NCBI RefSeq assembly: GCF_949628265.1 | Contig: NC_088787.1 | Location: forward strand, 2,904,501-2,968,500 | DNA length: 64,000 nucleotides | DNA from: Cloeon dipterum | Lineage: Eukaryota > Arthropoda > Insecta > Ephemeroptera > Baetidae | Direction: 5' to 3' | Shown: piece after piece, positions 12,101-25,030 of the stretch | Numbering within the stretch: position 1 is the first letter of the stretch | How the letters are laid out: each line of letters opens with the position of its first letter | Position numbers and translations under genes: made by a program | Notes under the pieces: generated by a model | Told to the model about the DNA's origin: nothing | The model's database searches: none | The model's input: only the letters and a program-made list of their open reading frames with translations

Positions 12101-14400
12101 AAGTGAAAAACGCTTTAAAGCAGCCAAATGCCTTTCATCATTAACGGCAATGGCTTCATTTAGTTTATTTTTGAAAATTCCCGCCAGAATTATAAAAATG
12201 ATGGATGAGAGGAAGGTTCGTTTACCTGTAATAAATTGTAAATGGCGATGGAGAGGAATTTTTTTATTTCCCGCCGTTTTTTAAATTGTAGATTTCTTAA
12301 AATTGCGAATGTGATTGAAGCCACGCCCACTCACACGCCCCTAATTTAAATTCTAGTGATAAAATATCTAGACTATGTTATTAAATGTTTCATTAAATTT
12401 AATTTTTACGTTATTAACGGCTTAATTTACTTTATCTTTTAAAATTCCCGCCAGAATTATAAAGATGGCGGATGAGAGGTGGTTCTTTTATCTTTAAAAA
12501 TGTTTAAAATTTAAAGCGTGATGAATTTTAAATTTCTTGCAATTTTTTAAATTAAAGAATTCTGATTAAAGTTATTTTATTACACATTTTACACAAAATT
12601 CTTCATAATTTCGGATATAAATCCTAATTTAAAACAAAAATGGCGGCTTTCTTCGCGCTTTGAGAGATCCTTTAAGATCCGAGTAAATTCAGCGAGCTGC
12701 ACAAGTGCAGAGTAAATTTGCCAAAATGAATTATGTGACAGTGGCGCCATTTTTTTTCCTTTCTGCATGGCACGCGTAAAATAAGGGAGAGTTGGGATTA
12801 ACATTCCTCTTTCTCTTTGCCTCCCTTCTGTCGTGGGCGGCGTCGTGTTTGAAAAGGAAAAATTGGACGAAAGGGAATTCAATTTGGAGCGCGGTGTAAG
12901 GGCAAAAACAATAAATAGCAAAAGCAGCCAGTCAGTCGTCTGTCTGCGGCCGTGGCGGCTGGCGGCGGCGGCTGCGAATATTTTAATAAAAAAATGGCCC
13001 GAATTCCAGCGTGCTTTTCATAATTTATGCGTCTGGGCGAAAAGCTAAAAGAAGTGCAGAGCAACAAAGCCATTTTTCTTGCTTCTTGTCTCGCTCGCAG
13101 CCGCAATAATTAAATTGCAAAGCGAGCGAATCTTTGCTTTTTGGCGCGCAGATAACTTGAGAGATGAATGCACTCACTCGGCCGCCGCGGATAAGGAAAA
13201 CAAATCGCCTCTCGTGCTTTTTTCCCTCCTCGAACGCACTCTTTCCACCCCATTTCCTGATTAATCCGACTGGAAAGCGAATTATTGCCGCGAAACTATG
13301 AATAATCATTGGAAAAATTTTCCTCTGTGATGGCTATTCCAAGAATATTTGCGTCGAAGTTTCCAGATTAATTATACGGATGAGAAAACACGAGATTTAA
13401 AAATAATTTAAGTGCATAAAAACCGATAAATAATTAATTATGTTTGCGGCAAGTCATCAGAAATCTGAAATTTTTTCGAATATCCCGCGAAATTTGGTAC
13501 CCGCCACGCCCCTTTTCAAGGATTTAGAACCCTGCCCACTAACACGACCTATTTTGAAATTCCAGTGATAAATTATCCAGGTGATGACGTTATCATTTTA
13601 TTTAATTTAATTCTTATGCTGAGGCAAAACGCTTTAAAGCAGTTTTACTTTATTTTTGAAACTTCCCGCCAGAATTATAATGATGGCAAATGAGAGCAGA
13701 ACGAGAGGAGGTTCGTTTACCTTTTGAAATGTTTAAATGGCGATGGAGAGTAATTACATTTTCAAATGTGATGGATTTAAAAATTCCCGCCATATTTTAG
13801 AATTATTAAAATGGCTAATATGATTGGACCACACCCACTCACACGCCCAGTGATGAATTTTCTCGGTAATGACATTCTAAATTTTATTAAATTTAGTTTT
13901 TACGGTTAGGAAAAATGGTTTAAAGCAGAGAAATGCTTTTCATCAAAATCAACGGCTAAATTTAATTTCCTTTTGAAAATTCCCGCCAGAATCATTAAGA
14001 TGGCGGATGAGAGGAGGTTTATTTACGTTTTTAAATGTTTAAATGATGATGGAGACGATTTTATTTTCAATGTGATGGATTTTAAAATTCCCGCTATTTT
14101 TCAAATTAAAGAATTGATTGAATCACGCCCACTCACACGCCCAGAGATGAATTTTCAAGTCATTCCCACGAAATATTTTATTTAATTAAATTTTTACGTC
14201 TAGGAAAAACGGTTTAAAGCAGAGAAATGCCTTCCATCATGGCCGACAACGGCTTGATTCTTTATTTTTAAAAATTCCCGCCAGAATTATAAAGATGGCA
14301 GATGAGGGGAGGTTTGTTTACCTTTTAAAAAAATGTTCAAATGGCGATGGAGTGAAATATAATTTTAATTTTGCTTGATTGATTTTAAAATTCCCACCTT
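12100..14400 (+). repeat. Degenerate tandem array, about 300-bp unit
   Basis: Five units share CCCGCCAGAATTATAAAGAT followed by GGCGGATGAGAGGAGG. Anchors stand at about 12180, 12447, 13665, 13982 and 14278, so neighbouring units are about 270-320 bases apart. The gap between the second and third holds an unrelated CG-rich island (12830-13280). Each unit also carries AAACGGTTTAAAGCAGAGAA upstream and CACGCCCACTCACACGCCC downstream. Long open frame absent; every unit has an ATGGCGG word. Confidence 0.85.
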
Positions 14401-15184
14401 TTTACGTTTTAAAATAATTAAAGGGCACAATTTTCGCCGGCAAAACGAAAAATCAGGAAAAATTAATCCACATTTTGACAGAGTGAACGCGGTTTAAATT
14501 AATTCCAGATTTTTCTGTCGGCCTACATAATAAAAAAGAGCGGAAACGGTAGGTGTCAGAAATAATTCGGCGTCGAGCGCTTATAGAGGTGGATAATTTC
14601 TGGTCCAGGAGGGCCGGGCCGAACGAGAGCGAAATTGAATATTTATATATTTTGGAGGGCGTCCGTCCTTGAAATCCACTCGGCGGCGCAGAGAAAACGA
14701 GAGTTGGCAGCGGGGTGCAATGCAAATTAATATAAATCAGAGGCAAAAATAAGCGGAGAAGGTGCGGCTGATAAACGCGGTGGCCGCGAGCCAACAGCTC
14801 GGCAGCCACCCCCTGCCCGAAAATCACCCCCGGACACGGGTAATCAGCGCGCTGTTGGGCCCCCGTTCGGCCTCGTTAATTCCGCCCCCGCCCGAAATAG
14901 CCCGAAAATAGCCATTTTTCATGCTGGGAACGTCCGCGGCACACCGCACGGACGCGATTTCTTGCTCCAAACAGCGACTTAACTCACTCACCACACAATT
15001 AATCTCGGGTAGACTCTGAGCGGAAAAAATTACTCGGTGCTGTACAAACAGTCACAGCAGAAAGAGCAACTACTCTTCATTCATGCCACGCCCGAGTATT
15101 GAGAAATTAGATATTTTTACAGTTTATTTGACACTTCTTGAGATATTTACACACATTTTTTTATTTTTTAAATTAAAACACGTG

Positions 15185-15690
15185 ACGCACAGACATGGCG
15201 TCTGGTAAAGCATGGCGGGAAGTTTGAATATTTTTGTTGTTATTTATTTAATAACAGCTGATTAGGCCGGTAATTGGCGAATCAACCGTTAGATGGAACA
15301 ACAGGTTGATGGAAATGTAACAAAATACGCGGGAATGAAATTATTAGGTCGGCACGCCTCTTTTCCGACGCTTCTGATAGGTCGCTGGACTGTTTCCTGA
15401 CTGGCCTCCATTATTTCGACGCCATATTCACTTCCGACCGGCGGGAATCAACACAGATCGAAACCCGGAGGGAATTACGACTGCGCAGAAGGTTTTAATT
15501 TGGGCCACGCATGCGCAGTAGTGAGTTTCAACCTCTCTATGAGATGAAGAAGCGATCTGGACATACTGCGCATGCTTAAGATGCGCAAAAGTTTACTGCG
15601 CAGCTTCAAATTGGGCGAGTATTCAAACAATTATAAATTTCGACACCATACTGACTTTTGACAGGCGGGAAACTACACAAAACGCTACCC
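15185..15690 (-). repeat. Dispersed promoter-like repeat, near full length
   Basis: Reverse-oriented copy. It reads from the 3' end (ACATGGCGTCTGGTAAAGC, AACAGCTGATTAGGCCGGTA, AACCGTTAGATGGAAC) through the CCAAT-box part (inverted, ATTGG/AGG variants) to CTGCGCAGAAGG, CACGCATGCGCAGTAG and TACTGCGCAGCTTC. One of the longer copies; it helps define the full unit as about 450-550 bases. Confidence 0.85.
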
Positions 15691-17399
15691 GGCCGTCGAT
15701 GAATAAAAAAAATGTAATGGAATCTTATTTTCTATAAACGTTTGTTTTATTAAACAGTGATTGAATATTGGATTTATTTAATTCTAGTATTTTATTATTT
15801 AGTTTCTAGCATAAATAAGCCGTTTTTAAGGAATAATTTTAATTAGTTTGATTAATTGATATTTTTATATTGAAGATAGCTCAAGGAAAGCTCTAAAATT
15901 AAAATTTGGTAACATTTTTTAACTATTAAATTTTTAAAACTTTAAAATGAATCAGTTTTCCGAAATAATTCTAGATATTAGTTCTATCAGGAAAGCTTTG
16001 ATCGCTATGTGTGAGGGTTTAATTAATTTGCGATTTAAATATTAAATTTTCAATTTTCTCGACGGATTATCGGTGCCCTCCTGTATTTTATTTAACGGGC
16101 AAACGCCAGAATTGGCCCAGCCTTTTGCAGAAACGATTTTTTTTCTACTGCAATTTGATTTCCAGCTAATCAAATTCATAATTTGCTTGCCAAAAATGGA
16201 AGATTAAAAAAATCAGCGTGATGTGCAGGGCAAGAAAATTTTTGAAAAATTAGGAAACAATTTAAAAAATTTTGCCAAGTTTCTGTACAAATAAAGTGTC
16301 TCCTTACTGTAAAACAACGATTTATTTCCCAATTTAGTGAACTTTAGCTCAAAATTCGCACACCATTTCATAGATCGCGACGAGAGGGATCGAAATCTGC
16401 TAAAAAAACACTGGAAATTTTGGAGAAATTTTATAAAATGAATTTTTCTTCAGCAAAAGGTCCATTTTTATTATTTTCTCCCTCTTTTGTGAAGCATAAA
16501 TTGCATAAAAAGAATAAATCCGCCGAAATAAAGCTTTTTTATGTATCGAAAAAGGCGGAAGGGGATGAAAAAGGGCCGGTTAAATTGTGATGTGGGTGCT
16601 GACGAAGCTGTTTGGCGTTTTACGCGCTTTTGATGGTCATTGGCGTTTGCGGCGCAGCAGGTGCGGCGACCGGCGGTTATGCAGACGCAGGCACACAGCT
16701 GCAGCGCGCGTTGCCGCCTTTCCGCATTAATCACGGCGCGCGCAAAGCCAGAAATTCGGCTCGTAAAAGCGCGCGCGGTGACGCCCAAATGGACTTTGGC
16801 CCCTGGCCCCCTTAGCACCGCCGTTTTATGGCAAAATCGTTCCTCTTGTTTCCGCAGTCTTATTCGATTCGTCGTGCCGCCGCGCCGACGAGAGCACGTT
16901 TTGCTCTTTGTTTGCCAATTAGGCGCAGGCCGCAGGTCAACGTGGCCGCACTTCCGCCCCGCCAGCACGTAATTAAAGCCGGAAAAAGGGAGAAGCACAG
17001 GCCGGTGAGCAAAATTAAATCAGAAATAAATCGCTAAATTAAATACTATTTATAATTTATTTATTGAATTATTACTTTTTATAATTTTTAAGGCTTTAAA
17101 TATTAATTAAAGGGTAGAAGTTGACCCTAATTTAGTCTGGATTTTGGAACAAACGAAAAAAATTTATTAAACAGCTTTTGAAGCTCAGCCTTTTAATATA
17201 AAAATAAAGTTTACTCGATCTTTGTTAGCAAAATTTCCTTTTTTGATTAATTTAAAATTTTAAGAATAATTATACTTTCAATTTCATCAGTTTCAGAGGA
17301 ATTTGAGAATCAATGAACTCTTGAACACAATTAAAATTTTGCCTTCCGAAACAAATCGTATTTTTTTATAAATTTCAAACGGTATAAAAATAAAAGCAA

Positions 17400-17775
17400 T
17401 CACTGACAATGAGGGCCAGATTCACGCGCCTCTCTTTTGACGCTCTTGATTGGCCACTGGACTGTCTCCTCATTGGCTTCCATTATTTCGACGCCATTTT
17501 TACTTCTGACCGGCGGGAACCAACACAGATTGCAACTCGGACCCCGGTGGGAATTACGACTGCGCAGAAGGTTTTGATTTGGGTCACGCATGCGCAGTGA
17601 TGCGTTTTGGCCTCCCTGTGATATGAAGAAGCGATCTGAACATACTGCGCATGATTAAGACGCGCACAAGTGTACTGCGCAGCTTCAAAATTGGCGAATA
17701 TTAAAAAAAACTATAAATTTCGACTTCTGTCCGGCAGGAACCAACACGGATCGCAATCCGGACCCCGGTGAAATT
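17400..17775 (-). repeat. Dispersed promoter-like repeat copy
   Basis: Reverse copy with two inverted CCAAT boxes (GATTGGCCACTGG and CATTGGCTTCC), CTGCGCAGAAGGTTTTG, CACGCATGCGCAGTGATGCG and TACTGCGCAGCTTC. After that it repeats the GGAACCAACACGGATCGCAA module, showing that this module flanks the GCGCATGC part on both sides. Confidence 0.85.
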
Positions 17776-18425
17776 TATTTCAATTTTTCTTAAAACCAGA
17801 TTGTTCAATAATCGATATATTTTATCTTTAAAGTAAATTCAACCCTCCCAAGTTATTTATTTTCAGCTCTATCAGTGGCTATGATCCAGTCTCTCCCTTT
17901 TTTTAGGGAGACAAAATAATCTAGCAGAAGGAGAGGCGAGAGTGGAAATGATTGTCGCACCGCAGCGTCTCTTTCTCTCGTCTTGTCTGTTATTCGAATC
18001 TCGTGTGTCGGCAAGGGTTTTTGTTCCTTTCGTCGCCGAGAGCGCGCAAAAACACATTGCGCGTGATTCGAGTTTGGCGAGCCGAGCGAGCGAGCGAGCG
18101 AAGCATGCAATGCATTTTGGGCCGAATTCGAATAATCGATTTGCCATTGGTCGTGCGCGGCATCGGCAAGCAAGTAGTGCGCCGAGAGGCGCCGATTTAC
18201 GGTTATTATCAATCGAGTGCGAGTCGCCATCAATTCTCCATCCGCCCGCTCAAACTTCTGCGCGAGCCGACTCAAAATTAGCTTTCCCTTCGCCTTCGCT
18301 TTGTCTCCATTCTGCGCCTTTTCCGCTCCAGCCAGAGAGTTATTTAATCCGACGTCACCAGACAAATTATTCCGACTGCTATTGCAAGTTTAAGTACGAA
18401 TTCACTGAGTGAGAGGAGGATTTCA

Positions 18426-18745
18426 AATGTTTATATTTCGTCACCAGGGTCTGGATTGTGATCTGTGTTGGTTTCCCGCTGGTCAGAAGTCAATATGGCG
18501 TCGAAATAATGGAGGCCAATCAGGAGACAGTCCAGCGGCCAATCAGAAGCGTCGAAAAAGAGGCGTGCCGACCTAACAATTTCAATCCCGCGTGTTTTGT
18601 TACATTTCCATCGGCCTGATGTTCCATCTAACGGTCGATTCGCCAATCACCGGGCTAATCAGCTCTTAGTAAAACAATAACAACAAAAATATTCATCGCA
18701 CCAGACGCCATATCTGCGCGTCGCGTGAATTCGGCCCCCGGCGAA
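18426..18745 (+). repeat. Dispersed promoter-like repeat, 3' part
   Basis: Forward copy of only the 3' half: TGTGATCTGTGTTGGTTTCC, ATGGCGTCGAAATAATGGAG, GCCAATCAGGAGACAGTCC, GCGGCCAATCAGAAGCGTCG, TTTTGTTACATTTCCATCGG, CTAACGGTCGATTCGCCAAT and the terminal CCAGACGCCATATCTGCGC. The GCGCATGC cluster is missing. Confidence 0.85.
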
Positions 18746-21560
18746 ACATTAAAATATTAAATTTATTTGTACGGCTGCTACCCTTGCGCCAAGCTCGTCA
18801 GTCACGTCTTACGAGGAAAAACAAAAAAATTACGTCAAGAGGGTCGCTGCGGAAGACGGCTCGAAAAAAAAATCAAAGCGATGCTGAGCAACTTTTCCTC
18901 CACACTCGACGAGAAAAAAAGAATCTGCCAGGTCCAGTTCAGCAATATTCCGGCCGTGTTTCTGACGTAAGTTTTATTCTTCTCCTCTTTAATATTCCGC
19001 TTTTGTAAAAACAACCCCTCAAAAGATGTCTCTGAATTTTTTATTCGAGTCGAGTTGGTAATTGAAATTTTCCTTGTCGCAAATTTCATCCAGTTTTTGT
19101 GATTCGGTCTTGGTAATTTAATTTTTTTTTGCCTAAAATTTAGCTGAAATTTTGTTTGCTGGGATTTTATGATATCTCCTATTGACGTTATTATTAATTT
19201 AATCCTTATCTCCTTTGCAATCAATCCTCCCGCGCAAAGATCACATCATTGCGCCATTTTGGAAATTACCTGGCATGCTCCCTGTAGATTTGAGGAGTTA
19301 TTTTTATGTTCCTGCTCGTCAAAGGACTAGACAAAGTCCTAATTAAACAATAATTCAAGCTCAAATCACGCCAGAATATTTTAAATTAACAGAAAAGACA
19401 ATTTTAAGAATTCCGCCATGCTAAATGGGTAGTTCACTAGGGATTTAAGAACTTAATTGATTTTAAATTGACCTGCAGCAACTTTTTATTCCCTCTGATC
19501 TCTGACGGCCTTTTTTCTTTTGATGTGTTGAGGAAAAGACATGGTTTTATTGTCACATATCCTCTCCACGATTCCATTTAACTATCCAGCGATAAAAATA
19601 AATATTTTGATCATTTGGAGGTCTCGTTTTTCGGTTTTCTTTGAACGCGAATTAAAGCAATTTGTCGTCGAGTGGCATGTCGAGTGGAAATAACAAACAT
19701 TATTCGCTATCTGCTGGGAGTAGTTGCTGTTTGTTGTTATCGAGCGGAGCGGCGCGGCGCGCTGTTTACTTTTATAGTATTTTCGGGCCCGAAATCCACT
19801 CACTCTCCTCGCCGGATAAATATTTTACGAGGCAGAAAAGACGGAAAGAAGAGTGTTTGCATTTGCATTCGAGTTGCACGCCAGCAGCTTTTCACGAGAG
19901 AATAACTCGATTCGCTCCCCCGACGCCGCCGCTGCCGCCGCCGCTGGCCAAATTGCCGAATGCGGACAAAAACAACAACAACACAACGCCCGCCGCCATC
20001 AATTTGGCGTCGATTTGTGCCAGCTAAAGGTGGACATAAAGGGCAGAGCGTTTAATTTACTCACGCCTCTGGAAAGGCTAAAATTTAACATTTTACCAAC
20101 GTGGACATTTTATTCATTTTAAAAATAAATCAGGTTTGCATCCTAATCGATAAGAAATCCGATTATTTTGCATCTCCCTACGGTTTGTAATAATTTTTAA
20201 AAAATTCTCAGGAGAAAAGAGCGAGCAAAGTCGTGCGAGCGGAAGTTTTCTGGCCGCAGATAAAGCGAGCGACGAGAGGAAGTTAGATAAGCATTAGCGT
20301 ATCGCGGCGACAAAGACGCTCCTGCTCTCGCGACGACACACAAACATCGCTTTTTATTCCCTCACACGACGACGCGTGTTGTTGTTTTTTCTTTTCTGCG
20401 CAGCAACCTTCACTTCAGTCCGCAGTCAAAACAAAGCCTAACCGCTGTTTTCGTCGAAATTTATATACAACACCAGGATAAGGAGGAAGACGGAACAAAT
20501 GGCGCTTATATACTTGTCTCTGAGGCATTGTTTTGGAATAAAAGTTGCTGCAGATCAATTTAAACTCAAGTTTTATCAATTACGTTCTTAAATCCCTAGT
20601 GAACACCCCGTTTAGCATGGCGGAATTCTTAAAATCGGGTTTTCTATTAATTTAAAAAAATATGGCGTGATTTGAGCTTGAATTATTGATTATTTAGGAC
20701 TTTTTCTAGTCCTTTGATGAGTAGGAACAATAAAATAACTCCTCAAACCTACAGGAAGCATGTCCAGTTACTATCCAAAATGGCGCCATTATGCGATCTT
20801 TGCGTGGGAGGAGTGATTGCAAAGGAGATAAAGACGAAGTGCATAAAAACATATTTTATAGACTAATTTAAATAAAGAAACTTGTTAGTTAAGCGTTAAA
20901 AAACCTTTTTTACTCCCTTCAGGCTGGTCACGCCCATGTCCCTGCCTTCCAAGAGCTTTAATTACAAAATTCTCAAGCCTTTGAGCGATTTTTTGCCCTC
21001 GACCGGGCGGGATGCGAGCGGAGACGAGAAAGTGGAAATCGATACCGTGCGAAAATCGTATGCGAGAGTAATTAAAACAGCGGCCGGAAACGGGAATGTC
21101 ATTAGCGACAAAATGACGAGAGTGCAGCCGGACAAAAGTGCAGCTTTTAATTGCATTCCTGCTGTCGCAATAATTCGATTCTTTGTTTCGCAGCGCGGAA
21201 AATAATTGCATTCAAACGTCAACTCGTTTGTACAATTGGCAATTGAGATCGATGCAAAAAATATTGACCTCGAGTTCATTGCGTTTTTGTTTACTAATTA
21301 ATAGTTTCCGCTGGGCGAGGGAGGAAAGAAGCGAATTCCCAGCACGTCCGCGCCCATTAATTAAAAGTGACACAAAAAGCCTGAGAGCAGCAGCTATCTT
21401 TTGCGGTGCGGCACAACTTCTTGGCGCAGTTTTAAAATTCAGCTCGCCTAACAACTCGCAACGAACCAACGGCAATAAAGGAGACGCGAGTTTAGTTTGT
21501 TGCACCACTTAACCCTTTTGACTCGCGCGATTATGCTCTCGAATTCGACACACACGCCAC
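18746..21560. other. Gene-free region spanning a long inverted repeat
   Basis: No gene supported. CG-rich islands at 19640-20060, 20220-20420 and 20900-21510. The stretch 19206-20832 is bounded by long inverted arms, listed next. Open frames of 90-120 codons in the islands overlap on opposite strands and look like chance. Confidence 0.45.
19206..20832. mobile_element. 1.6-kb segment with ~245-bp inverted ends
   Basis: The left arm (19206-19452) begins CTTATCTCCTTTGCAATCAA and ends CTAGGGATTTAAGAAC. The right arm (20584-20832) is its imperfect reverse complement, starting GTTCTTAAATCCCTAG and ending GATTGCAAAGGAGATAAAG. Shared inner words include GAATTCCGCCATGCTAAA and its complement. The interior (about 1.1 kb) is CG-rich and has no transposase frame. 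This fits a non-autonomous DNA transposon with long terminal inverted repeats, or an inverted duplication. I could not identify a clear target-site duplication. Confidence 0.6.
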
Positions 21561-24500
21561 TTGACCGGCGAAAATATTGACACTCTGCCATGAAAGCAAA
21601 TTAGATGAGCCATTGGAAACGGGATATATGTGATTATTTTTATTTGAATTGTTTCGAAATGGCAGAGTTCGCCGCGTGGAATTCCAAATGAGGCCCGTCT
21701 TAATTACGAAATTGGTTCTGCGGTCGGATAATATTGAATTGTCGGTTGGAACGTGTAAAATCGATTTTTGATTGGTTATTTTACGAGCCGGATGAGGCCA
21801 AATGGTTCAAATTCCTGTATTTTAGAATTCTGCCACTGTTAAAATTGGTAATTTATTTGATACCAGATATTTTTCATTTGCTTTTCATGAAAAACGATGA
21901 AATTTGATGATTTCCTCCAAGAATTACTCAGAAAAATAGATTAAAGATTTAAATATTTCAAATTTTTCGCGCGTTATGGCATCTGCCACGCCCCTTTTTA
22001 AATTTCAACGAGCCAAATCCCTCTTGAATTTCATTTTATTTTGTAAATTATGTAAATCCCACCTTTTTAAAGCTCACTGCACGAATAGGGAAATTAGTTA
22101 GGGGGCGTAACCGGCGGGAAATTTAAACATAGATAGTGGAATTTAAATATAAGGCCGTGCATTTGCCATACCCACTAAAAATTTGACAACAACTGAGTAG
22201 ATTTGGAGAATTAAACAGAAAGCACTGCTGGAAGGGGGCGTAACCTGCGGGAATTTTAAAATACAGCCGTTAAAAGATGACTCCACCGTGTTTTTAAAAT
22301 TTTCGCATTTATTCGCACTGAAATTTCTAATTTAAACCCATGCATTTTTTGCCAAATGCCACGCCCCCTTTTTAAAATTTCACGGTCCACACCCTCTTTA
22401 ACAACAGAATTTTTAAAATTTCCACGATTTTCCAGAATTTAAGCCGTGAAAACTCTTCAAAAAGAATTCTTAAAATTGAAGCAGGGGCGGAAATTAAAAA
22501 AGAAAGCAGCAAAACGGCGTGTGCACTCAATTAACCCTGTATGGCGGCGTTGGTCGCGAAATTGAATGGAGCGTCTCTTTGCTTGTACGGCTCTCTCGGT
22601 GGTGCATGGTGGTGTTTTCTTTCTCGTTGGCGGCGAGAGGGTTGCGAAGGAGCAACTTGTGGTGTCTCGGCAAACAACGAGCGGGGCGTGTTCCCATTCC
22701 AGCGCCCGTTCGTTCGTTCGCCCACCCGTCTCGCAGCCCGAATATAAATCTCCGGCGCGCCAGACACACACACCGCGCGCGCCTTACTTACTGCACAAGT
22801 TTCGAGCCGCAAATTCGGCTGCTCATCAGGCCCCATTTTCAAAATTCATTAGCAAGGCTAATTTTCCTAGATGCGGTCCCACGGAAAACCGAAATTAGCA
22901 GCAGCAAAGCCGAGATGCGCCCCTGGGAAGGGGTGACCCTCCAATTAGAATGTCTGCCAGTTGGAGGAATTAATTAATGGGGGTAGTTTTCGGGGTAGAA
23001 GGAGAGAAGGGTGGTTTTCTCCAAGAAAATAGGCGTGTGGATTTCATTGGTTGAATTTTAATTATGTTTAAGACGTCAACTGAGGATAAAATTGATGATT
23101 TCAGGATTTTTAATTAAAATTAAAAATTTCTGAAAACCCTTTGGAGCACAAAATTTATAAATATTACCAAAAATCACGATTTTCATCACTTTTGGGCTTT
23201 TAATTAACGATTAAAATTATAAAATTCAAATTTAACCTTTGAATAACAAAATAATTAAATTCAGAAGCTTCAAAAAATGGCAAGGAATCAATATTCAGGG
23301 CACAAAAGATTATTTTCCAGGGGTGTAATTCCCGGAGCAGACGATTTCATCATCGTTTGATGCTTGCATTCTAAACGAGGCGAATGGAGAGCGGTGCCGT
23401 GCGGTCTCGTGGGTCGTCTTGGGCCTCAATTTGCGTTGCGAAAAGCCTGCCTTTAATGCGTGTGTGCGGCCTTAATAGCCTCAAGTGGCGTGGCCGCAAC
23501 ACTAATATGCTAAGTGGCCGGCCACGCCAGTATAGCAGATGAAGCACCAATCGAAACGGCCTCTCTCTCTTCCTTTTTCATTATTCTCGCGCCCGCCGAA
23601 CGCTCAAGCAGTCGATTCCAGGCGGTGCTAATCGCCAATTTATCGACACGCCGCACGGGCCTACTTCAAGCTTAAAAACGACGCCTGTCGATGAATATGC
23701 GGCAAATTCGCGGATTATTATTTTTAAGGGCCCTTGCAGAGGTGATAACTATGTCATCTCCCTATATTTGAGTGTCTTTTCCCTCTAAAAGTGTCTTTTT
23801 CATGGAAGAACTTCCTTCTGGGATGGTCTAATTGGCAGTTATAAATTTTAAAATAAAACGGAGGGTTTCTTAAATATTAATTTATTATAAAAATATACTT
23901 TTTTTGGCTTTAATTAATTTTTTAGTTTATTAAAAAACAATTTTGTGTGTCTAACAATAAAAATTGCCTAAATACTGTTGTTTTCACTCCATATTTGAAT
24001 TCTACGGGTTCAAAAACCTATAAATTGACACTAAAATTGCAATTTTAGGACGATTTTGCGATCTCATCCCTCAGGGTAACGTCAGGGTCAGGCCCTGAAA
24101 GATGATTTTTTGACGTAACAAGGTTTAAACTGGCTCCCTTTATTATAGCAGAAGATATTTACCAAACACGGCCTTTTAATTAAATATCCGCAAGCAACAC
24201 CCCAAATTTAAAATTTCCACTGGTTACACCCCCTTCCAAAAGCACCACCTGTTGGCGGTTCAGCATAAAAACTGTCAAGAATTTCACAATTCGACAAATG
24301 TTCAAGCTTTCAAAGGGTTCAAGCATCAATTTCCACAAGCCACGCCTCCATTTTAAAAATTTCCGCAAGTTACACCCCCTTCCAGTGCTGCCATTTGTTG
24401 GCGGACCTCCAAGAAACCTGCAAAAATGATACCCTATAAGTTTCAGGCTCAAGGGGTTTAATTTAAACCTCTTTCGGCGCTACTGGAAGGGGGCGGAACC

Positions 24501-25030
24501 CGCGGAAATTTTAAAATACAGGCTAGTTCAGAGCTAGTAACAGATGACGCCACCGTGAGTTTAAAATATCTGCGATTATTTGCACTGAAATTTCAAATTT
24601 AATCTTGATCCTTTGCATTCTTGCCAAATACCACGCCCCCTTTTGAGAATTTCATGAGCCACGCCCCTTATAACAAGAGAATTTTTAAAATTCCTGCAAT
24701 TTTTCAACAGGAAATTATTTTGCTTGATCAAAATAGTGTCCAAAGGTTACGCCCCCTTCCACAATCGCCATTTTTGCCATCTGTTTGCGGTTCAGAACAA
24801 AAAAATATGAAGAACTGCACAATTAGACCATTTAACAAGGTTCCACACAAGGTTTTAGCACTAAATTTTCCAAGCCACGCCCCCATTTTAAATTATCCCA
24901 CAAGTTACACCCTCTTCCAGTGGCGCCATCCGTTGGCAGACTTTAAAAAAACCTCCAAAAATGATCAACTGTAAATTTCCAGCTGAAGGGGGAAATTGTA
25001 CACCCTTTTTACTCTCTCTCCTCTTTTCCA
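21561..25030. other. Gene-free region with GGGGGCGTAACC repeats
   Basis: CG-rich islands at 22500-22960 and 23340-23700. Between and after them, related segments (about 21960-22440, 24180-24680 and 24720-24980) share CCACGCCCCCTTTTTAAA, GGGGGCGTAACC followed by GCGGGAA, and the complementary forms, so they are copies of one degenerate repeat in both orientations. The 22.5-23.0 kb island is open on several frames of both strands. An ATATAAAT word at 22740 may be a chance TATA match. Confidence 0.5.

Larger units (their letters stand above)
14440..18425. other. Gene-free region with islands and repeat copies
   Basis: CG-rich islands at 14440-15000, 16520-17000 and 17870-18400 are separated by AT-rich DNA. 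The 16.5-17.0 and 17.9-18.4 kb islands are open for 110-175 codons on both strands simultaneously, but the translations are basic and low-complexity and match no family I know. Two reverse-orientation copies of the dispersed promoter-like repeat are listed separately. Nothing else supported. Confidence 0.45.

Noticed and set aside
12100..14400. CRISPR-like array
   Set aside because: Units are ~300 bases with diverged repeats, in eukaryotic DNA; an ordinary tandem repeat.
16471..16998. 175-codon minus-strand frame
   Set aside because: CG-rich island with several other frames open on both strands; composition is Arg/Ala-rich and unlike the window's real exons.
17853..18412. Open frames of 170 (minus) and 156 (plus) codons
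   Set aside because: They overlap on opposite strands in a CG-rich island, have low-complexity basic translations and no family resemblance or splice sites.
22519..22977. 152-codon plus-strand frame
   Set aside because: Five overlapping frames on both strands in a CG-rich island; Arg/Ser-rich translation without a domain.
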